Part shown: piece by piece, positions 21,335-33,049 of the stretch
How positions within the stretch are numbered: position 1 is the first letter of the stretch
How the letters are laid out: every line of letters begins with the position of its first letter
Origin: Hanleya hanleyi
Lineage: Eukaryota; Mollusca; Polyplacophora; Lepidopleurida; Hanleyidae
Direction: 5' to 3'
Length of the DNA stretch: 64,000 nt
NCBI GenBank assembly: GCA_036873755.1
Contig: JAVTVY010033792.1
Span: 62,001-126,000, forward strand
Notes under the pieces: generated by a model
Told to the model about the DNA's origin: nothing
Database searches by the model: none
The model's input: only the letters and a program-made list of their open reading frames with translations
Translations under genes and position numbers: made by a program

Positions 21335-24225
21335 ACCCCTTGACCAAAATTTGGCCGAAGGGTATTGTCGTCATCATGTACGTCTGTCCGTCCGTTCTCA
21401 CGAATTGTACAATGTGTGGCTTTTTTGTACAACATTGTAACGATCGTCAACAATAAAACATTACGCCTTCTCAATATGCACTTTTTAATGAAAGTCTACA
21501 TTAGGAAGACACTTTTTTAAAGAAAAAACATCATTTCTTATAGAGGAATGAAATCGTTTCTTATAGAGAAATTGCATATTGAAAAGGGTATCACCTTTTC
21601 AAATGTAGGAAAGAAAGAAAACTTGTGTGACTAGCCACACAGTGTTTTGACAAAAGAAAAGACACACTTGTGTATCATTCGTGAGTACAGTACCATCCGT
21701 CTGTCCGTCACAGCTTACCAAGATATCTTTAGAACGACCTACCCTAGGCACACCAAACTTGCAGTGCACATCCATATGCTCGTGACGCAGAAGCCTATTG
21801 AATCTGGACCCGATTGGTTAGAAACTTGGGCGGCCATCTTTAATTTATGCGAAACCATCACAGCTTTCTCGTTACCAAGATATCTTTAGAACGACTTACC
21901 CTAGGCACACCAAACTTGCCGTGCACATCCATATGCTCGTGACCCGGAACCCTATTGAATCTGGATCCGATTGGGTGGAAACTTTGGCGAGCATCTTTAA
22001 TTTATGCGAAACCATTAATCTTGTATATCTCGGAAACCATTTCACTGTTCAGTGTGAAACTTGGTATAGATCATCGATACATCAAGAAACTTTAAAGGAA
22101 TGACCAAACCAGTTTCCTTGATTGGGTGAAAGCCTTGGTGGCCATCTTTAATTTATGCAGAATCTTTAATGATGTATTTCTCTGATACCATTTAAGTGTT
22201 CTATGCGAAACTTGGTATACAACATCGATGTATCAAGAGAATCGCAATGAGTAACCACATCAGTTCCTCTGAGTGACGGGAAGGATGACCGGCCATCTTT
22301 AATTTATGCAAAATCATTAATGATCTCTATCTCTGATACCGTTAAAGTGCTCGATGTAAAATTTGGTAAACATCATCGATGCATCTAGAGACTTATGATG
22401 AATGACAGAACTGGTTTCTCTGATTGGGCGGAAATCTTGGCGGCCATCTTCAATTTATGCAAAATCTCATGTATATCTGTGATACCATTTAAGTGTTCTA
22501 TGCGAAACTTGGTATACAACATTGATGTATCAAGAGAATCGCAATAAATAACCACATCAGTTCCTCTGAGTGGTGGGAACATAGGTTTAGCCAGCAATGC
22601 GTCTCGCCGTCTTTGAGACGTCCAACCTCAGTGTGTGACATTGAGACGGCCAGTTCAAAAACGGGACGGCTATGCTTTATTGGTAATGTTTAATGCATAT
22701 CCCCGAGATGGTGTGCTTTCCAAGGACAAAATAACTAAACAAAAACCCGTGGAAAAACAAACCTGAACGTGGCTGTTGTAGTTGTTATGGATTGTTGGAC
22801 GTTCGCCAACTGGAAATCCCCACAAGTCGAAAAATTCAAGGCATGATGAAAAACAGGGCAACCCCGTTCCTGAAGGTTTTCTCATATTATCTGACATGTG
22901 CATAGATTTTTCAACCCACTGTACCATATGCAGTGTACGGCATAAGTAAGCCACTGAGAATGTGGTCAAGAACCGGCGAGATCCGTCACCGTCACCAGTT
23001 GTGTTGCCGAAAACGCAAAACTGAGATAGTTATCGCAAGCATGGACTAACACATTTCCCTGGCTCTCATTGATGCCGATAAATACAGTGCAAATGCGCAG
23101 TGTGTCATCAAGTAGGTCAGCTAGGGGCTTGGAGTGATGAGACAAGAAATTCAGGTTATTGTTTTGACCAAAACGCAACAACAACGATGTTTCTTTTTCA
23201 AGTGCCTATGTTTTAGGTTTCACAAAACTTCATTAGCGGCTATATTGAATCTGCATTAAATAAAATAAAAGAAAAAAACAGTTATATAGAATCTACATGT
23301 ATGAATACAAATTAACAGACAAAACTAAAAATATAATGAAAACTGAACAAATGTTAAATATAATTTAAAATGAAAAAAATATATCATCACTCTCCTGGAT
23401 TCTGGTTTGCGTGAGTGATACGAGAATTATCACTCTCTCCAATATTATTCTTCATTGCATTGGCAATTGCGGGGAGAGTGATCAAAAGCTCTCCTTGAAA
23501 ATTTAGGAGAGTGATGAAGAGTGATCACTCCATTTTTATACTGCATATAATGACCTGAAAGTATGTAGAAAGAGGCTCAGAGATGTTCTCTCTGCATAGC
23601 CAGAAATGCCCTAGAATGCATCTCAGAGCATCTAAACTCCTGGGGCTTCCGGAGCCTAGGCGGCCCCTGGACACCGGTCTATTTGTCCTGTGGTAGTACA
23701 TGGGTGAGACGCCCTGTTTCCCGATTCTGGCTAAACCCCTGGATGGGAAGGATAGGCGGCCATCTTCAATTTATGCAGAATCATTAGTGATCTGTATCTG
23801 ATGCCATTTTAGTGCTTCATATGAAACTTATACTTCTGGTACTGTTCCAGTGTTTAATGCAAGACTTTGTATGTCATCAATACATCAAGAGACTAAAAAT
23901 GAATGACAGTACCGTTTTCTCTGATTGGATGGAAACCTTGGCAGTCATTTTTAATTCATGTAAAATCACTGTTCAAGTGTTCAGTATGATGCTTGTTATA
24001 CATCATAGAAACATCAAGAGACAAGTAATGATTGCCGGTTTCTCTGATTGGACAGAAACCTTTGTGGCCATTTCTGATTGCAAAATTCCTAATAATCTGT
24101 ATATATGTCACTTGACTGCTTGGTGTTCCTGACGTCTTCAAAGTAGTATGGTTCAAATTGAATACATTATGAATGGCTGGCTCCCAGAGCCGAGGGGTTT
24201 TTCAGATGCACAGCTTCGTTTTTTA
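21335..24225. mobile_element. Helentron/pearl-like element, interrupted by hAT copy
   Basis: The left end is ACCCCTTGACC with hairpin-forming ACCAAAATTTGGCC and a GTCCGTCCG tract. The right end GCCGAGGGGTTTTTCAG is at 24189-24205 with GCAGCTTCG-like sequence after it. Cores of about 150-165 bp match those at 19.0-20.2 kb in their GGCCATCTTTAATTTATGC and CATCGATGTATCAAGAGA blocks. Core sequence stops at 22579 and resumes at 23742, across the hAT insertion. Confidence 0.6.
22580..23741. mobile_element. hAT-like DNA transposon, non-autonomous
   Basis: The right end reads CTGGCTAAACCCCTG; its inverse CAGGGGTTTAGCCAG matches the left end CATAGGTTTAGCCAG with two mismatches. An 8-bp near-duplication flanks it (GGTGGGAA at 22572-22579, GATGGGAA at 23742-23749), as expected for hAT. 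The host repeat unit resumes exactly at the junction, which confirms the borders. There is no intact transposase. The interior holds GAGAGTGATxAxxAG words repeated near 23395-23530, similar to GAGAG/TCACTCTCC words at 7.1 kb. Confidence 0.7.
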
Positions 24226-24595
24226 ACAGTATTGTCAAGATTGTCATTCCAAAGAGCTGAAACAAACTGCTGCTAAGACATTCATTTTACAAATCCGATG
24301 AATATCAGGTGGAGATTGGGTTGATGTTGTGTTGACATCAGGTTGATAGTTGCTGAGCAGAATCCGGTGCTTTGCCAATTTAAGGGGAGGCTGCAGGCAT
24401 TGAGTGTGAATGATCCAAACCAAAGTTATTTCCTGTATTGAACAGAAAGCTAGTGGGTCCTTTAATGAGTAAACTAATGGGTACTTTAATGAGTAAGCAT
24501 AAGAATTGACCTTCTCTCAGGAAATCCTGACAACATCCATGCTAATATAGTAGAGTGAAGACATGTACATGTAGAATAATTACAGTCTGAAGTTG
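24226..24595. other. No recognised feature
   Basis: Short stretch between the Helentron-like element and the 37-bp minisatellite. A 20-bp phrase with GGGTACTTTAATGAGTAA is doubled near 24450-24500. Confidence 0.4.
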
Positions 24596-25940
24596 GATAA
24601 CTGGACTGGTAAGGTTGTAGGGAGGTCTATATGATAACTGGACTGGTAAGGTTATAGGGAGGTCTATATGATAACTGGACTGGTAAGATTGTAGGGAGGT
24701 CTATATGATAACTGCATGGACTGGTAAGATTGTAGGGAGGTCTATATGATAACTGGACGGGTAAGATTGTAGGAGGTCTATATGATAACTGGACTGGTAA
24801 GATTGTAGGGAGGTTTATATGATAACTGGACTGGTAAGATTGTAGGGAGGTCTATATGATAACTGGACTGGTAAGATTGTAGGGAGGTCTATATGATAAC
24901 TGGACTGGTAAGATTATAGGGAGGTCTATATGATAACTGGACTGGTAAGATTGTAGGGAGGTCTATATGATAACTGGACTGGTAAGATTGTAGGGAGGTC
25001 TATATGATAACTGGACGGGTAAGATTGTAGGTCTATATGATAACTGGACTGGTAAGATTGTAGGAGGTCTATATGATAACTGGACTGGTAAGATTGTAGG
25101 GAGGTCTATATGATAACTGGACTGGTAAGATTGTAGGGAGGTCTATATGATAACTGGACTGGTAAGATTGTAGGGAGGTCTATATGATAACTGGACTGTT
25201 AAGATTGTAGGGAGGTCTATATGATAACTGGACTGTTAAAGAGGTAGTAGCGTGATTTTAGTTGTTCGGGTAAACTGAACAGCATGATCACTTGCAACAT
25301 TTGCCAAAAGATTTTCAAGTATTGAAATCTCGTATTTCATATAGGGATCAATATTGTCAGATTCTTCAATTCGGTCTAGCGAACAACATGAAAATGGGAA
25401 ATGACTGAGATGACGTCGGATAACGTGATCAGGTTTCCATGACGTCACATTAGAAGCCGTCACAGTGCGATAAAAGTTCTGAGATCGAGTATGACGTTGC
25501 AAAGCATCACGCTCGGAATGCCAGTGCGCGTTTTCTGACGTCATCTCAGGCACTGGAGCCAAGTGCAGGTGCTGTTACGTTTTTCAGAGAATTTCAGAAG
25601 TGTGATTTCAATGCCCGTGATATTAAAAAATGAGGTCACAGAAACACGTTCACCATAGTTGCTTTCAACTACTGAATAACTTTTATCGAAATATGTTATT
25701 TGCTGAATATTTTTTAAATGACGCTTTTACCTCTTTAAGATTGTAGGGAGGTCTATATGATAACTGGACTGCTAAGATTGTAGAGAGGTCTATATGATAA
25801 CTGCACTGCTGAGATCGTAGGTAGGTCTATACGATAACTGGACTGGTTAGATTGTAGAGAGGTCTATATGATAACTGGACGGCTGGGATTGCAGGGAGGT
25901 CTATATGTGACTGGACTGCTGAGATTATAGAGAGGTTTAT
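24596..25940. repeat. 37-bp minisatellite, split by a TTAA element
   Basis: Unit of 37 bp containing ATAACTGGACTGGTAAG and GTAGGGAGGTCTATATG, about 17 copies from 24596 to 25239 and about five more diverged copies from 25735 to 25940. Units are near-identical in the first block apart from small deletions of GGGA. The interruption at 25240-25734 is a transposon. Confidence 0.9.
25240..25734. mobile_element. TTAA-target MITE inside the minisatellite
   Basis: The 495-bp element begins AGAGGTAGTAGCGT and ends with the inverse ACGCTTTTACCTCT, an imperfect terminal inverted repeat. TTAA lies on both sides (25236-25239 and 25735-25738). Removing the insert with one TTAA restores GACTGTTAAGATTGTAGG, identical to neighbouring minisatellite units. 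TTAA specificity is the mark of piggyBac and Kolobok families; the ends do not decide which. It has no coding capacity. Confidence 0.85.
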
Positions 25941-26127
25941 ATGGACATGTATGACATATGGACTTGTCTAATTGCTGACACAGACTGTACATTTGCTCCT
26001 TGTAGATCATAAATACTTTGACTATGATAATATATGCATCCTCCATTGTTATATCACGTGAAGACCACATTGTCAGGACATTTTGGTAGGCAATATTGCA
26101 GCCTGTGACATTCAACAGTAAGTGGGG

Positions 26128-26515
26128 GGCACATGTACAATGTTTCGGCTCATAACATTTTGGCAGTCAAATTTTAGCATAATAATGGTTTTTGACACTA
26201 ATGTATCTCCTCAACATGTGTGCAAGATTTTCTGTATATCTGTAAATAATAAATCATTCAGTTGTGAATATGAACATTTTATTGGTTCTATCTAATTTAG
26301 TATCTAAATTCAAATTATAAGGTGGATGTCAGATCTGGAAAGAAGTAGGTCAATCGCACTGATTTTCAATAGGCTTCTGTTTCATGACCACATGTTGTGT
26401 GTCTAGGCATACTCATTCTTGAGATATCATGCATAAAATTTGACTGCCGGAATGTAGCGGACCGAAATGTCATATGCTCCCATATACTGCCAAAATGTTG
26501 TGGGCCGAAATCTTA
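26128..26515. repeat. Inverted TTTCGG / CATTTTGGCA words (locus D)
   Basis: TGTTTCGGCTCATAACATTT then TGGCAGTC lies at 26141-26168. Inverse forms lie at about 26443-26470 (ACTGCCGGAATG, CCGAAATGT) and 26487-26511 (ACTGCCAAAATG, GGCCGAAAT). A related pair is at 13937-13975. It is too short to classify. Confidence 0.3.
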
Positions 26516-26719
26516 TGTTCAGTGTTTTACACCTGTCTTTGTGTAACATATCAATATGGTTGACAGCATGTCACATGCATCATTCAAACCACAAAACCAG
26601 AGTGCCTATCATACATGTAAAACAAGTGGATCCAGTTGAGTACAATTCTGGTCATCCGTATGGTTCAGTTTGAAGATTTGAATGCTTATAGTGATAATCT
26701 ATATTTTATATATTTTCAG

Positions 26720-26957
26720 TTGCCTGTGGATATGATGAACATTGTTGACAACTGGACATGTCATCCTGGACCTACCAGGGATACAAGAAGCCATGTATAT
26801 GTAGGCAGTAGACAGTGGACCTGAACTCTGACCTTTAACCTCTGTCTGACCTTGGGGAGAGAGAGGAGGGTCAGTCACCATGTTGGTGAAGGAGTACCGA
26901 ATTGCTCTCCCCATGAGTGTGGATGAGTACAGGCTAGCCCAGCTGTACATGATTCAG
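26720..26957 (+). other. PITPNM: Putative PITPNM exon with 5' UTR and start codon
   Basis: A good 3' splice site (TATATATTTTCAG) ends at 26719, 160 bp before the start codon, and the donor after the first coding stretch is at 26958. I infer that this exon carries 5' untranslated sequence plus the first 26 codons, so at least one non-coding exon and the promoter lie further upstream. The upstream exon was not identified. Confidence 0.5.
26880..26957 (+). CDS. PITPNM: Class II phosphatidylinositol transfer protein, coding exon 1
   Basis: Residues 1-26, starting MLVKEYRIALPMSVDEYR and ending at a phase-0 donor (CAG/GTATTA). This is the highly conserved first strand and helix of the PITP lipid-transfer domain. 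It is closer to the membrane-associated RdgB/PITPNM group than to PITPNC1, because exon 2 continues with KKSREES rather than the PITPNC1 pattern. PITPNM proteins move phosphatidylinositol and phosphatidic acid at ER-plasma membrane contacts to sustain phosphoinositide signalling. The ATG is preceded by CACC, a favourable context, and the same start is used across the family. The gene extends beyond 64000, so the later FFAT, DDHD and LNS2 regions of the family are not visible. The paralogue cannot be assigned. Confidence 0.93.
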
Positions 26958-27243
26958 GTATTACACGAACATTCACACCTGTGTAGATAGGTCAGCCACT
27001 AGGTGGCATCATATTTATGTCGGCTTTTAACATATACTGTGAATAATGAGCACGTCGTCAATGAATAATCAGAGAACTCCCCTGGCTGATGATTTGGGCA
27101 GATCCTCTGAATACCATGATCTATTTATTGTATATCATCATACAGTTCCCATTTATTGCATGATGTCCTCTATTTGCTGTACTTCTACATATCCTTTAAC
27201 AATTGAACAGTATCCCTCCATCTATCTCTTTAATAGTGTCCTA

Positions 27244-27629
27244 CATCTTCATTTTATCCAGCCAATTTCTACGTTCCCACTTCGAACTTCCCTTGATATT
27301 TCTGGACCCCTTCAATGTTCTAATAACTTATAAATAGACACGAGACGTCACTGACCTCGAAAACATTTGAAATTCGAAATGGGTCACACAAGAGCGTTAT
27401 TGATTGGCTGACCTAATTAGTGGGCACCATATTAGGAGGAAGGACACCGCTAATAGAGGACGATGTCACTATGTGACTTCATTCGCAATCGATGTGTACG
27501 TTCTGATTGGTTCTTCTGTCGTTAGCTGGTGAAATTTACACCTCAGATTTTGTGAACGCTGAAGGGGTCAGATAAATCAAGGCAGGTTCGAAGTGGGAAC
27601 GTAGAAATTGACTGGATAAAATGAAGATG
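27244..27629. mobile_element. Long-TIR MITE, copy 1
   Basis: Arms of about 50 bp start CATCTTCATTTTATCCAG at the left and return inverted at the right. They include TTTCTACGTTCCCACTTCGA with a few mismatches. Only about 280 bp lies between the arms and no frame is credible. The inner arm sequence is shared with 32759-33049, so both belong to one family. No clear target duplication was found. Confidence 0.7.
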
Positions 27630-27818
27630 AGTATCCTAGTGCTGTACATTAATTTTCTTTGTGTCCTTTTATCAGGACTACTGTCCTGAAGAGATATCCC
27701 TCATGTACATTGTCATTATATCTACTGCAGATAACTCTCATTTCAACTGCTCATTATCATTCATAGATTACCCTCATGTCTACTGCACATTACCATTTTC
27801 TACTGTACATTACCCTTA

Positions 27819-29062
27819 GGCCAGACATTTTTTATTTCCGGATTAGCGGATCCGCCGACCTGGGATTTCCGATTTTCATAACAAAATTAAAATTTCAATT
27901 TGCGTTTTTTTTTTATTCCTGCCGACGTCAGAAAAGTAGTTTCCACATTTTAAAATATAAGAAGTTTAGTCTGGGCGTTTAAGGAGCGCAATCGCGCTCA
28001 CGCTCCTAATTTTCTTTTGAGGAGCGTCATTTTCGCGCACCTGGGAACGTCAGTCTGTGTTGTTGTTGTTGTAATACAATGAAGCACTGTTGGTAGGCTG
28101 CATTAGGAAAAGCTTTTGATATAATGCCTGCCTCACCTCATGACTTCCCAAGAATAGTTTCCCAGTCTTTCCCTGCATTTCTTTAATCAAAGTATACTTT
28201 AATGAACAAAGTAAATCCTGCCATCTTTCCTGTTTTTCATGGATGAAAAAGCACTTGAGAAGTTACGTTACTTTTCTACCTTTTTCACAAAAGAGTTCCA
28301 ATCAACTAAGGGACAGACTTGTACTCAACTAACAAGATTTTGACACACTTTCTCTTCATTTTGAGCATTTAGTAGGCTATCTATTGACCAAATCTGTATA
28401 AATATATTTGTGAACAGCTTATTTCTTGACCAACTTCAACAAAAATATTGTTTTATCATAAAGTATTTTTATACTTTGTCACTGATACAACTTGGGAATA
28501 AATGGGTTTTTTTATAGCAAAGCTGGATGCATGCTACTGAATTGTAAATTTTCCATTTTCTATTTAATATAGAAATGCAACTCTGGAGCTATGCTCCACA
28601 AACATTTAAATTTGAATTTATTTATTTTTTGTAATGTGTAAAGAAATTGGTATTACTAGTATATACTAAATATCATTACACATTCACTCACATACAGTAT
28701 AGTAAAGTTGAAGTTAAAATTTCATTTGTTGTTGGATGCAATGCAAGAGTACATATGCTGTTACAGTTTGTAATATGCAATATATTCTGGAGAACTGCAC
28801 ATTTCTAGTCGAACGGACATGACAGATGAGATATTGTGCTAATTTTTCAGTTTTCTATTGGTATTATACCTGTTGGAGTAAAATAGAAAATATCAATTGG
28901 ACGAACTTCTTTTTTTCTTTTTTTTTCCTCCGACCTGACAGATCTGGCAAATGACAGAAAAAAATTCTAAATTATGCGTTTTAATTTTTATTTTTTTCCA
29001 TCCTCCGTGGTGGGAAAATCCTGCAGTCTGCACGCTAATCCGGAAATAAAAAATGTCTGGCC
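27819..29062. mobile_element. TTA-flanked DNA transposon with perfect 30-bp TIRs
   Basis: The left terminus GGCCAGACATTTTTTAT... and its inverse at the right match over 30 bp without mismatch. TTA lies directly on both sides (27816-27818, 29063-29065). Three-base TTA duplications and GGCC ends fit PIF/Harbinger. Length is 1244 bp with no transposase frame. Subterminal CGGATCCGCCGACC is shared with the element at 31744-32626. Perfect termini suggest recent movement. Confidence 0.85.
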
Positions 29063-29065
29063 TTA

Positions 29066-30735
29066 CTGCTGATTACTCAATATTTACTACACAGTGTCAT
29101 TATGAAGATGTGCCATGTCATATATATATTGTATACTACATGTGTATATTGTAAACTAAGATGTTCAACAGCATAGCTCTAACACATCTACATACATGTA
29201 TGTACATGATGTAATGTACATCTGGCACAGGCCCAGTATACCACCCAAGTTTTCTAGATGGATGATGGATGGAGTCAGTGATCATCAATGACATGCTATG
29301 GTTATCTATAAAGGTTTCTACCCATGATCTATAACACATAAATATGCACTGTTGTTTAACCACAGGGCTGGGTAACAATAGTATCCCTTTCCTCTGTAAC
29401 CACATACATGTATATCTATTGCCTGGAAGAAAACAAAAAGTGGTATTGAAGCAATGACCTTTTAGGAACCAGGCATATTATCTTCATTTAACAGGAATAC
29501 ATGTAGGTAGGCTGTCCTGATCAACTGGGTAAACCTGAATGAATTAGAAAGGAGACACTTTGCAGCTAACCATATGCCTCTTGCACTGGGAGGGAATTTT
29601 CTTGAAGTCCCCTACACTTTTTTACAGAGGCGAAAATTGTCATAATTTCCATCCACTGAGAAAAAAACCTTGAAATTTCTTTACACTAATTCCTGATTAG
29701 ACCATTTCTGCTAAGTGGTGTCATGCTTTTATGTTGTCATGAGAAACGGATCCACCAGTGTCACAGTAATATCTCTGAAACCGTTAAGGAGTTTCGGGTC
29801 ATTTTCATGTACCTGGGAAATTTGTCTGGTAGCTGCTATTCACCACTCGGTGGGGCTGTTGTTAGAACACAGGTAAATCTTAAAAACATTATTTCATTTG
29901 AATGTTTTTTAATAAATTCTATGACATTTGATTAGAATGATCTTGAAGGATAGTCAATGTGATAAAAAGGTTTTTGTGTTGGTGGAATAACAAAAAAAAG
30001 AGATGATTTTCGTGAAATGAAAAATTACCAATTCAATCAGAGAAAAGTTAAAAAAAATTCTATTCTAAGTTGCCAAGCATAAATGTAGAATTGCCGATAT
30101 GAATGATCATTCAATTTCGGTGCCAACAAAATGACCATTTAAAATAATTTTTCTCTGACTAAGCGTAAAAATCTCCAAAACTGTCATCAAATTATTATTT
30201 ACCATCTCTCTTCAATGGACTTTGAATTTTGCATAATTATGTTTAGTAGCTTATGATCATCGCTAGGTGGCGCTATAGACATGAACTTAGGTAAACCTAT
30301 GTAACATGATATCTTCTGAATTACATTTTGATTTCAATGAAATTTAGATATAATCAGAAGTGGATGAAAACTCATCCACTTCTGATATAATGAACCAACG
30401 GAAAGGTTTTGGTGGTGTTGGTGTAATCATGAAGGCACGTTATTTGTATCTCAAAATAAGCATGACTATAGCATTTCCAACATGGTAATTGACATCCCTT
30501 GTGAATGAGCAATTATATAAAAAAAAAATGAAATTCTCTGACTTCATTCCAATATCTCCATAACCATTGAAGTGTTATGGGTTTAACTCCATATGCTCTA
30601 CATGCTTTAGATCTAGAGGGATGTTGTCTCAAATGTTTTGAACTACTGAAATACTGACTGATACTCTGTCATAACCCATAATATGCACATTGTTGAAAAG
30701 GGCAGATGATTCTCTATAACCTCATGCAGCGTTCA
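29066..30735. other. No gene; AT-rich intron with a perfect hairpin
   Basis: Two degenerate stretches near 29775-29880 and 30235-30300 both pair an ATATCT phrase with a CTCGGTGGGGCT/CTAGGTGGCGCT phrase and an AGGTAAA phrase, like eroded core units. A perfect 15-bp stem with a 4-base loop lies at 30353-30386 (ATCAGAAGTGGATGA and its inverse). Confidence 0.45.
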
Positions 30736-30741
30736 TATGGG

Positions 30742-30905
30742 CAGGGGTTATTCTTGACAAAAAAAAATCATCTACTCAATTTCTGAATTCAATAAAATTC
30801 AATTTTTTCATGGAAAACTCAATTTCCAAAAAACCGTCAAAACTCAATTCTTATTTGTTTTTCATCGGGGTTACCCCGATGAAAAACTGTCAAGAAAAAC
30901 CCCTG
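30742..30905. mobile_element. hAT-like MITE, 164 bp
   Basis: Left end CAGGGGTTATTCTTGACA and right end TGTCAAGAAAAACCCCTG match as inverted repeats with one mismatch over 18 bp. TATGGG flanks both sides (30736-30741 and 30906-30911). A second palindrome (CATCGGGGTTACCCCGATG) lies inside near the right end. CAGGGG termini are typical of hAT, although the duplication here is 6 rather than 8 bp. Confidence 0.75.
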
Positions 30906-30911
30906 TATGGG

Positions 30912-31740
30912 TCCTGGATTTCCTTGATTTCTGAGAAAATAAATTCCAGGACCTGGAAATCCTTTAATACTGACAATATTTGTGAAGAGTCCTTGAAAAG
31001 TCCTTGAATCTCCCCCCAAAATATCTGCCACAATTTAATAATTACTGAAATTTCTTCCTAACAAACTGAATTTATTCTTTGATCTATTCAGATGTGTATG
31101 AAACGTGGTAGTTGAACTACATATTCATTTAAGTCTAATGTACATTGTTGAATTTGCTGAATGAAACATTGTAAAAGGTGTTGAAAAATGTCCAGGAAAA
31201 TTCAGTCAAGGTCCTGGAAAAGGTATGGACCTGGAAAAGTCCTGGAATTTTGTCTTTCACAAAGAGTAGGAACCCTGCTCATGACATCGACTCTGATCGG
31301 TAGTTTCGTAATTCAGCCGATGTGATTGGATAGGAAATCATTTATTACTCCTGAGACATGCCCCATTTGTGTTCCCTGAAGGTTAGAACACTCTTTGTGC
31401 TAATATAGGTGGCCAATCGCTGAGCTTGTTTCTCTCAGTTGAACCAATCATCTAATGCTCATGTTCTCAGTGCGAAGAGTTTGTTCCTTTTGAAAACATT
31501 GGCCCTGATTGTCCTCGTCTCTCACGCAGGATTTCATACAAAATGGTGAATAAATTTCAATATTAACACATAATTAAGATTTTACAGATATGCGAGAAAG
31601 AAAGAGATGGCAAGTGGGGCCATTGTTATTATATAATACTCAATTGGAACCAGAAATAGATGAGCTATTTAGCAGCTGTTCCATCCATACACAATGAGCG
31701 TGATTTAACACTTGACTTTTTGGGGTAAGTTTTCCCCTAA
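30912..31740. other. No recognised feature
   Basis: Intronic sequence in which GTCCTTGAA/AAGGTCCTGGAAAA phrases (30985-31010, 31190-31250) recur, probably an eroded local repeat. No coding signal. Confidence 0.4.
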
Positions 31741-31743
31741 TTA

Positions 31744-32626
31744 GGCCTTTTTTTTTTTATTAATTGGTTTACGGATTTTTCTGGCAAAAATGTCCAGATG
31801 GAGGATGGGAAAAAATAAAAATAAAATCAAGCCTCCACACTTTATTTATTTTTACTTTCTGACAAACTTCTTAGACACGAGAGGGCGGTCAAAAAAAAAA
31901 TGATATGTCAAATCCAGGTAATAGCCAGTGTAATAATTACAAGACATTTACCAAAAGATCAATGACGGACGTTTCCTTCAACCAAGCGACAATATCAGTC
32001 GCTTTGCGTGAAACCAACACTTCAATAGGGGTGTTGACAGGACAAGTCATGTTTCCTGCTGTTATTTTGGACAGACAGGCCGGCAGATATGTCGTCAGTT
32101 GTCACTGATCTCCTTCAAGACCAAGTCCCCCACCGTCCCAGCAGTTACTGGACCGACAAAGCCCTTCAAAAGGACGGTCGCGTCCTGTCTAAGAGTCAGT
32201 GAAAACCACCGCGAAGCCGAACCCGCCATCTTGGCTTCAAACACTGCGCCGTTGAAATGATGTCATGTCTGGCCCCCGAACTACAGCCGAAGGTAACATG
32301 GAAGTCGGAAACCACCACCACTGTAACCAAGGGAAGTAACCCGCTTCCAAGATCAAGATGTCTGCAGAGTGTGAGAGTGTTGAACTCGTGCGAACTCGAG
32401 CGTGAAGAATTTATATAAGATGTTTTACGCACAGCAAGTATTAAAATGAGACCAATATTGCGAATTTTATGTTTTTATTCTTCCGACAGAGAGGTCAGCA
32501 AATGTGACACGTCGGCGGATACGACAGAAATAAAAAAAAATCGAAAATCCAATTTTATTTTTATTTCACTTTTGGCAAAATGAAGGTCGGCGGATCCGTA
32601 AACCAATCAATAAAAAAAAAAAGGCC
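31744..32626. mobile_element. TTA-flanked DNA transposon, 883 bp
   Basis: Inverted ends begin GGCCTTTTTTTTTTATT and include ATTGGTTTACGGAT (about 30 bp with small differences). TTA lies on both sides (31741-31743 and 32627-32629). CGGATCCG and GTCGGCGGAT near the right end link it to 27819-29062. Short frames inside (31905-32108 plus; 32432-32196 minus) show no transposase motifs, so it is non-autonomous. Confidence 0.8.
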
Positions 32627-32758
32627 TTAGCCATCAACAATAAAACCATAACAGAAAATATGGATTCCCATCTAAGTAATGGTGTGTTCTATATCAAAAT
32701 TTGTGTCCAACAGACAAGAGCAGCAACAAATCCTAACTCAGCATCTTCGTTACACCAA

Positions 32759-33049
32759 ACCAATTTCTATGTTCCCATTTCGAACTTGCCTTGGTCAGAC
32801 GGGCTGCCTTTCTTGTTCAAAATCAGAAATGTCAGTTTCATCTTACGAACCAATCAAACACAGCACACGCCTCCCCTGTAGGCCGATGCAATGACAATAT
32901 CAGCCAATCGCTGATGCCGTCTCGGAGCACATTTCAGAAAGATAATTGATAATGCGTCATGCATATTCATGAGGCTACAGGCTGTGTTTGAACAATGATG
33001 GCAGCCCATCCGACCAAGGCAAGTTCAGAGCGTGAGCGTAGAAATTGGT
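32759..33049. mobile_element. Long-TIR MITE, copy 2
   Basis: Left ACCAATTTCTATGTTCCCA and right inverse CGTAGAAATTGGT, continuing into AACTTGCCTTGGTC on both arms, form diverged inverted repeats of about 37 bp. The arm wording matches the element at 27244-27629. The interior has no coding capacity. Confidence 0.65.

Noticed and set aside
19141..24080. Repeated short frames with WVETLVAIFN-like text
   Set aside because: They come from tandem cores of Helentron-like elements, with many frame changes.
24596..25940. Tandem array as a CRISPR-like array
   Set aside because: Units are contiguous 37-bp repeats without unique spacers, in a eukaryotic context.
27244..33049. MITE arms as promoter or exon pairs of host genes
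   Set aside because: The arms are inverted repeats shared between two separate loci, which fits MITEs and not exons.
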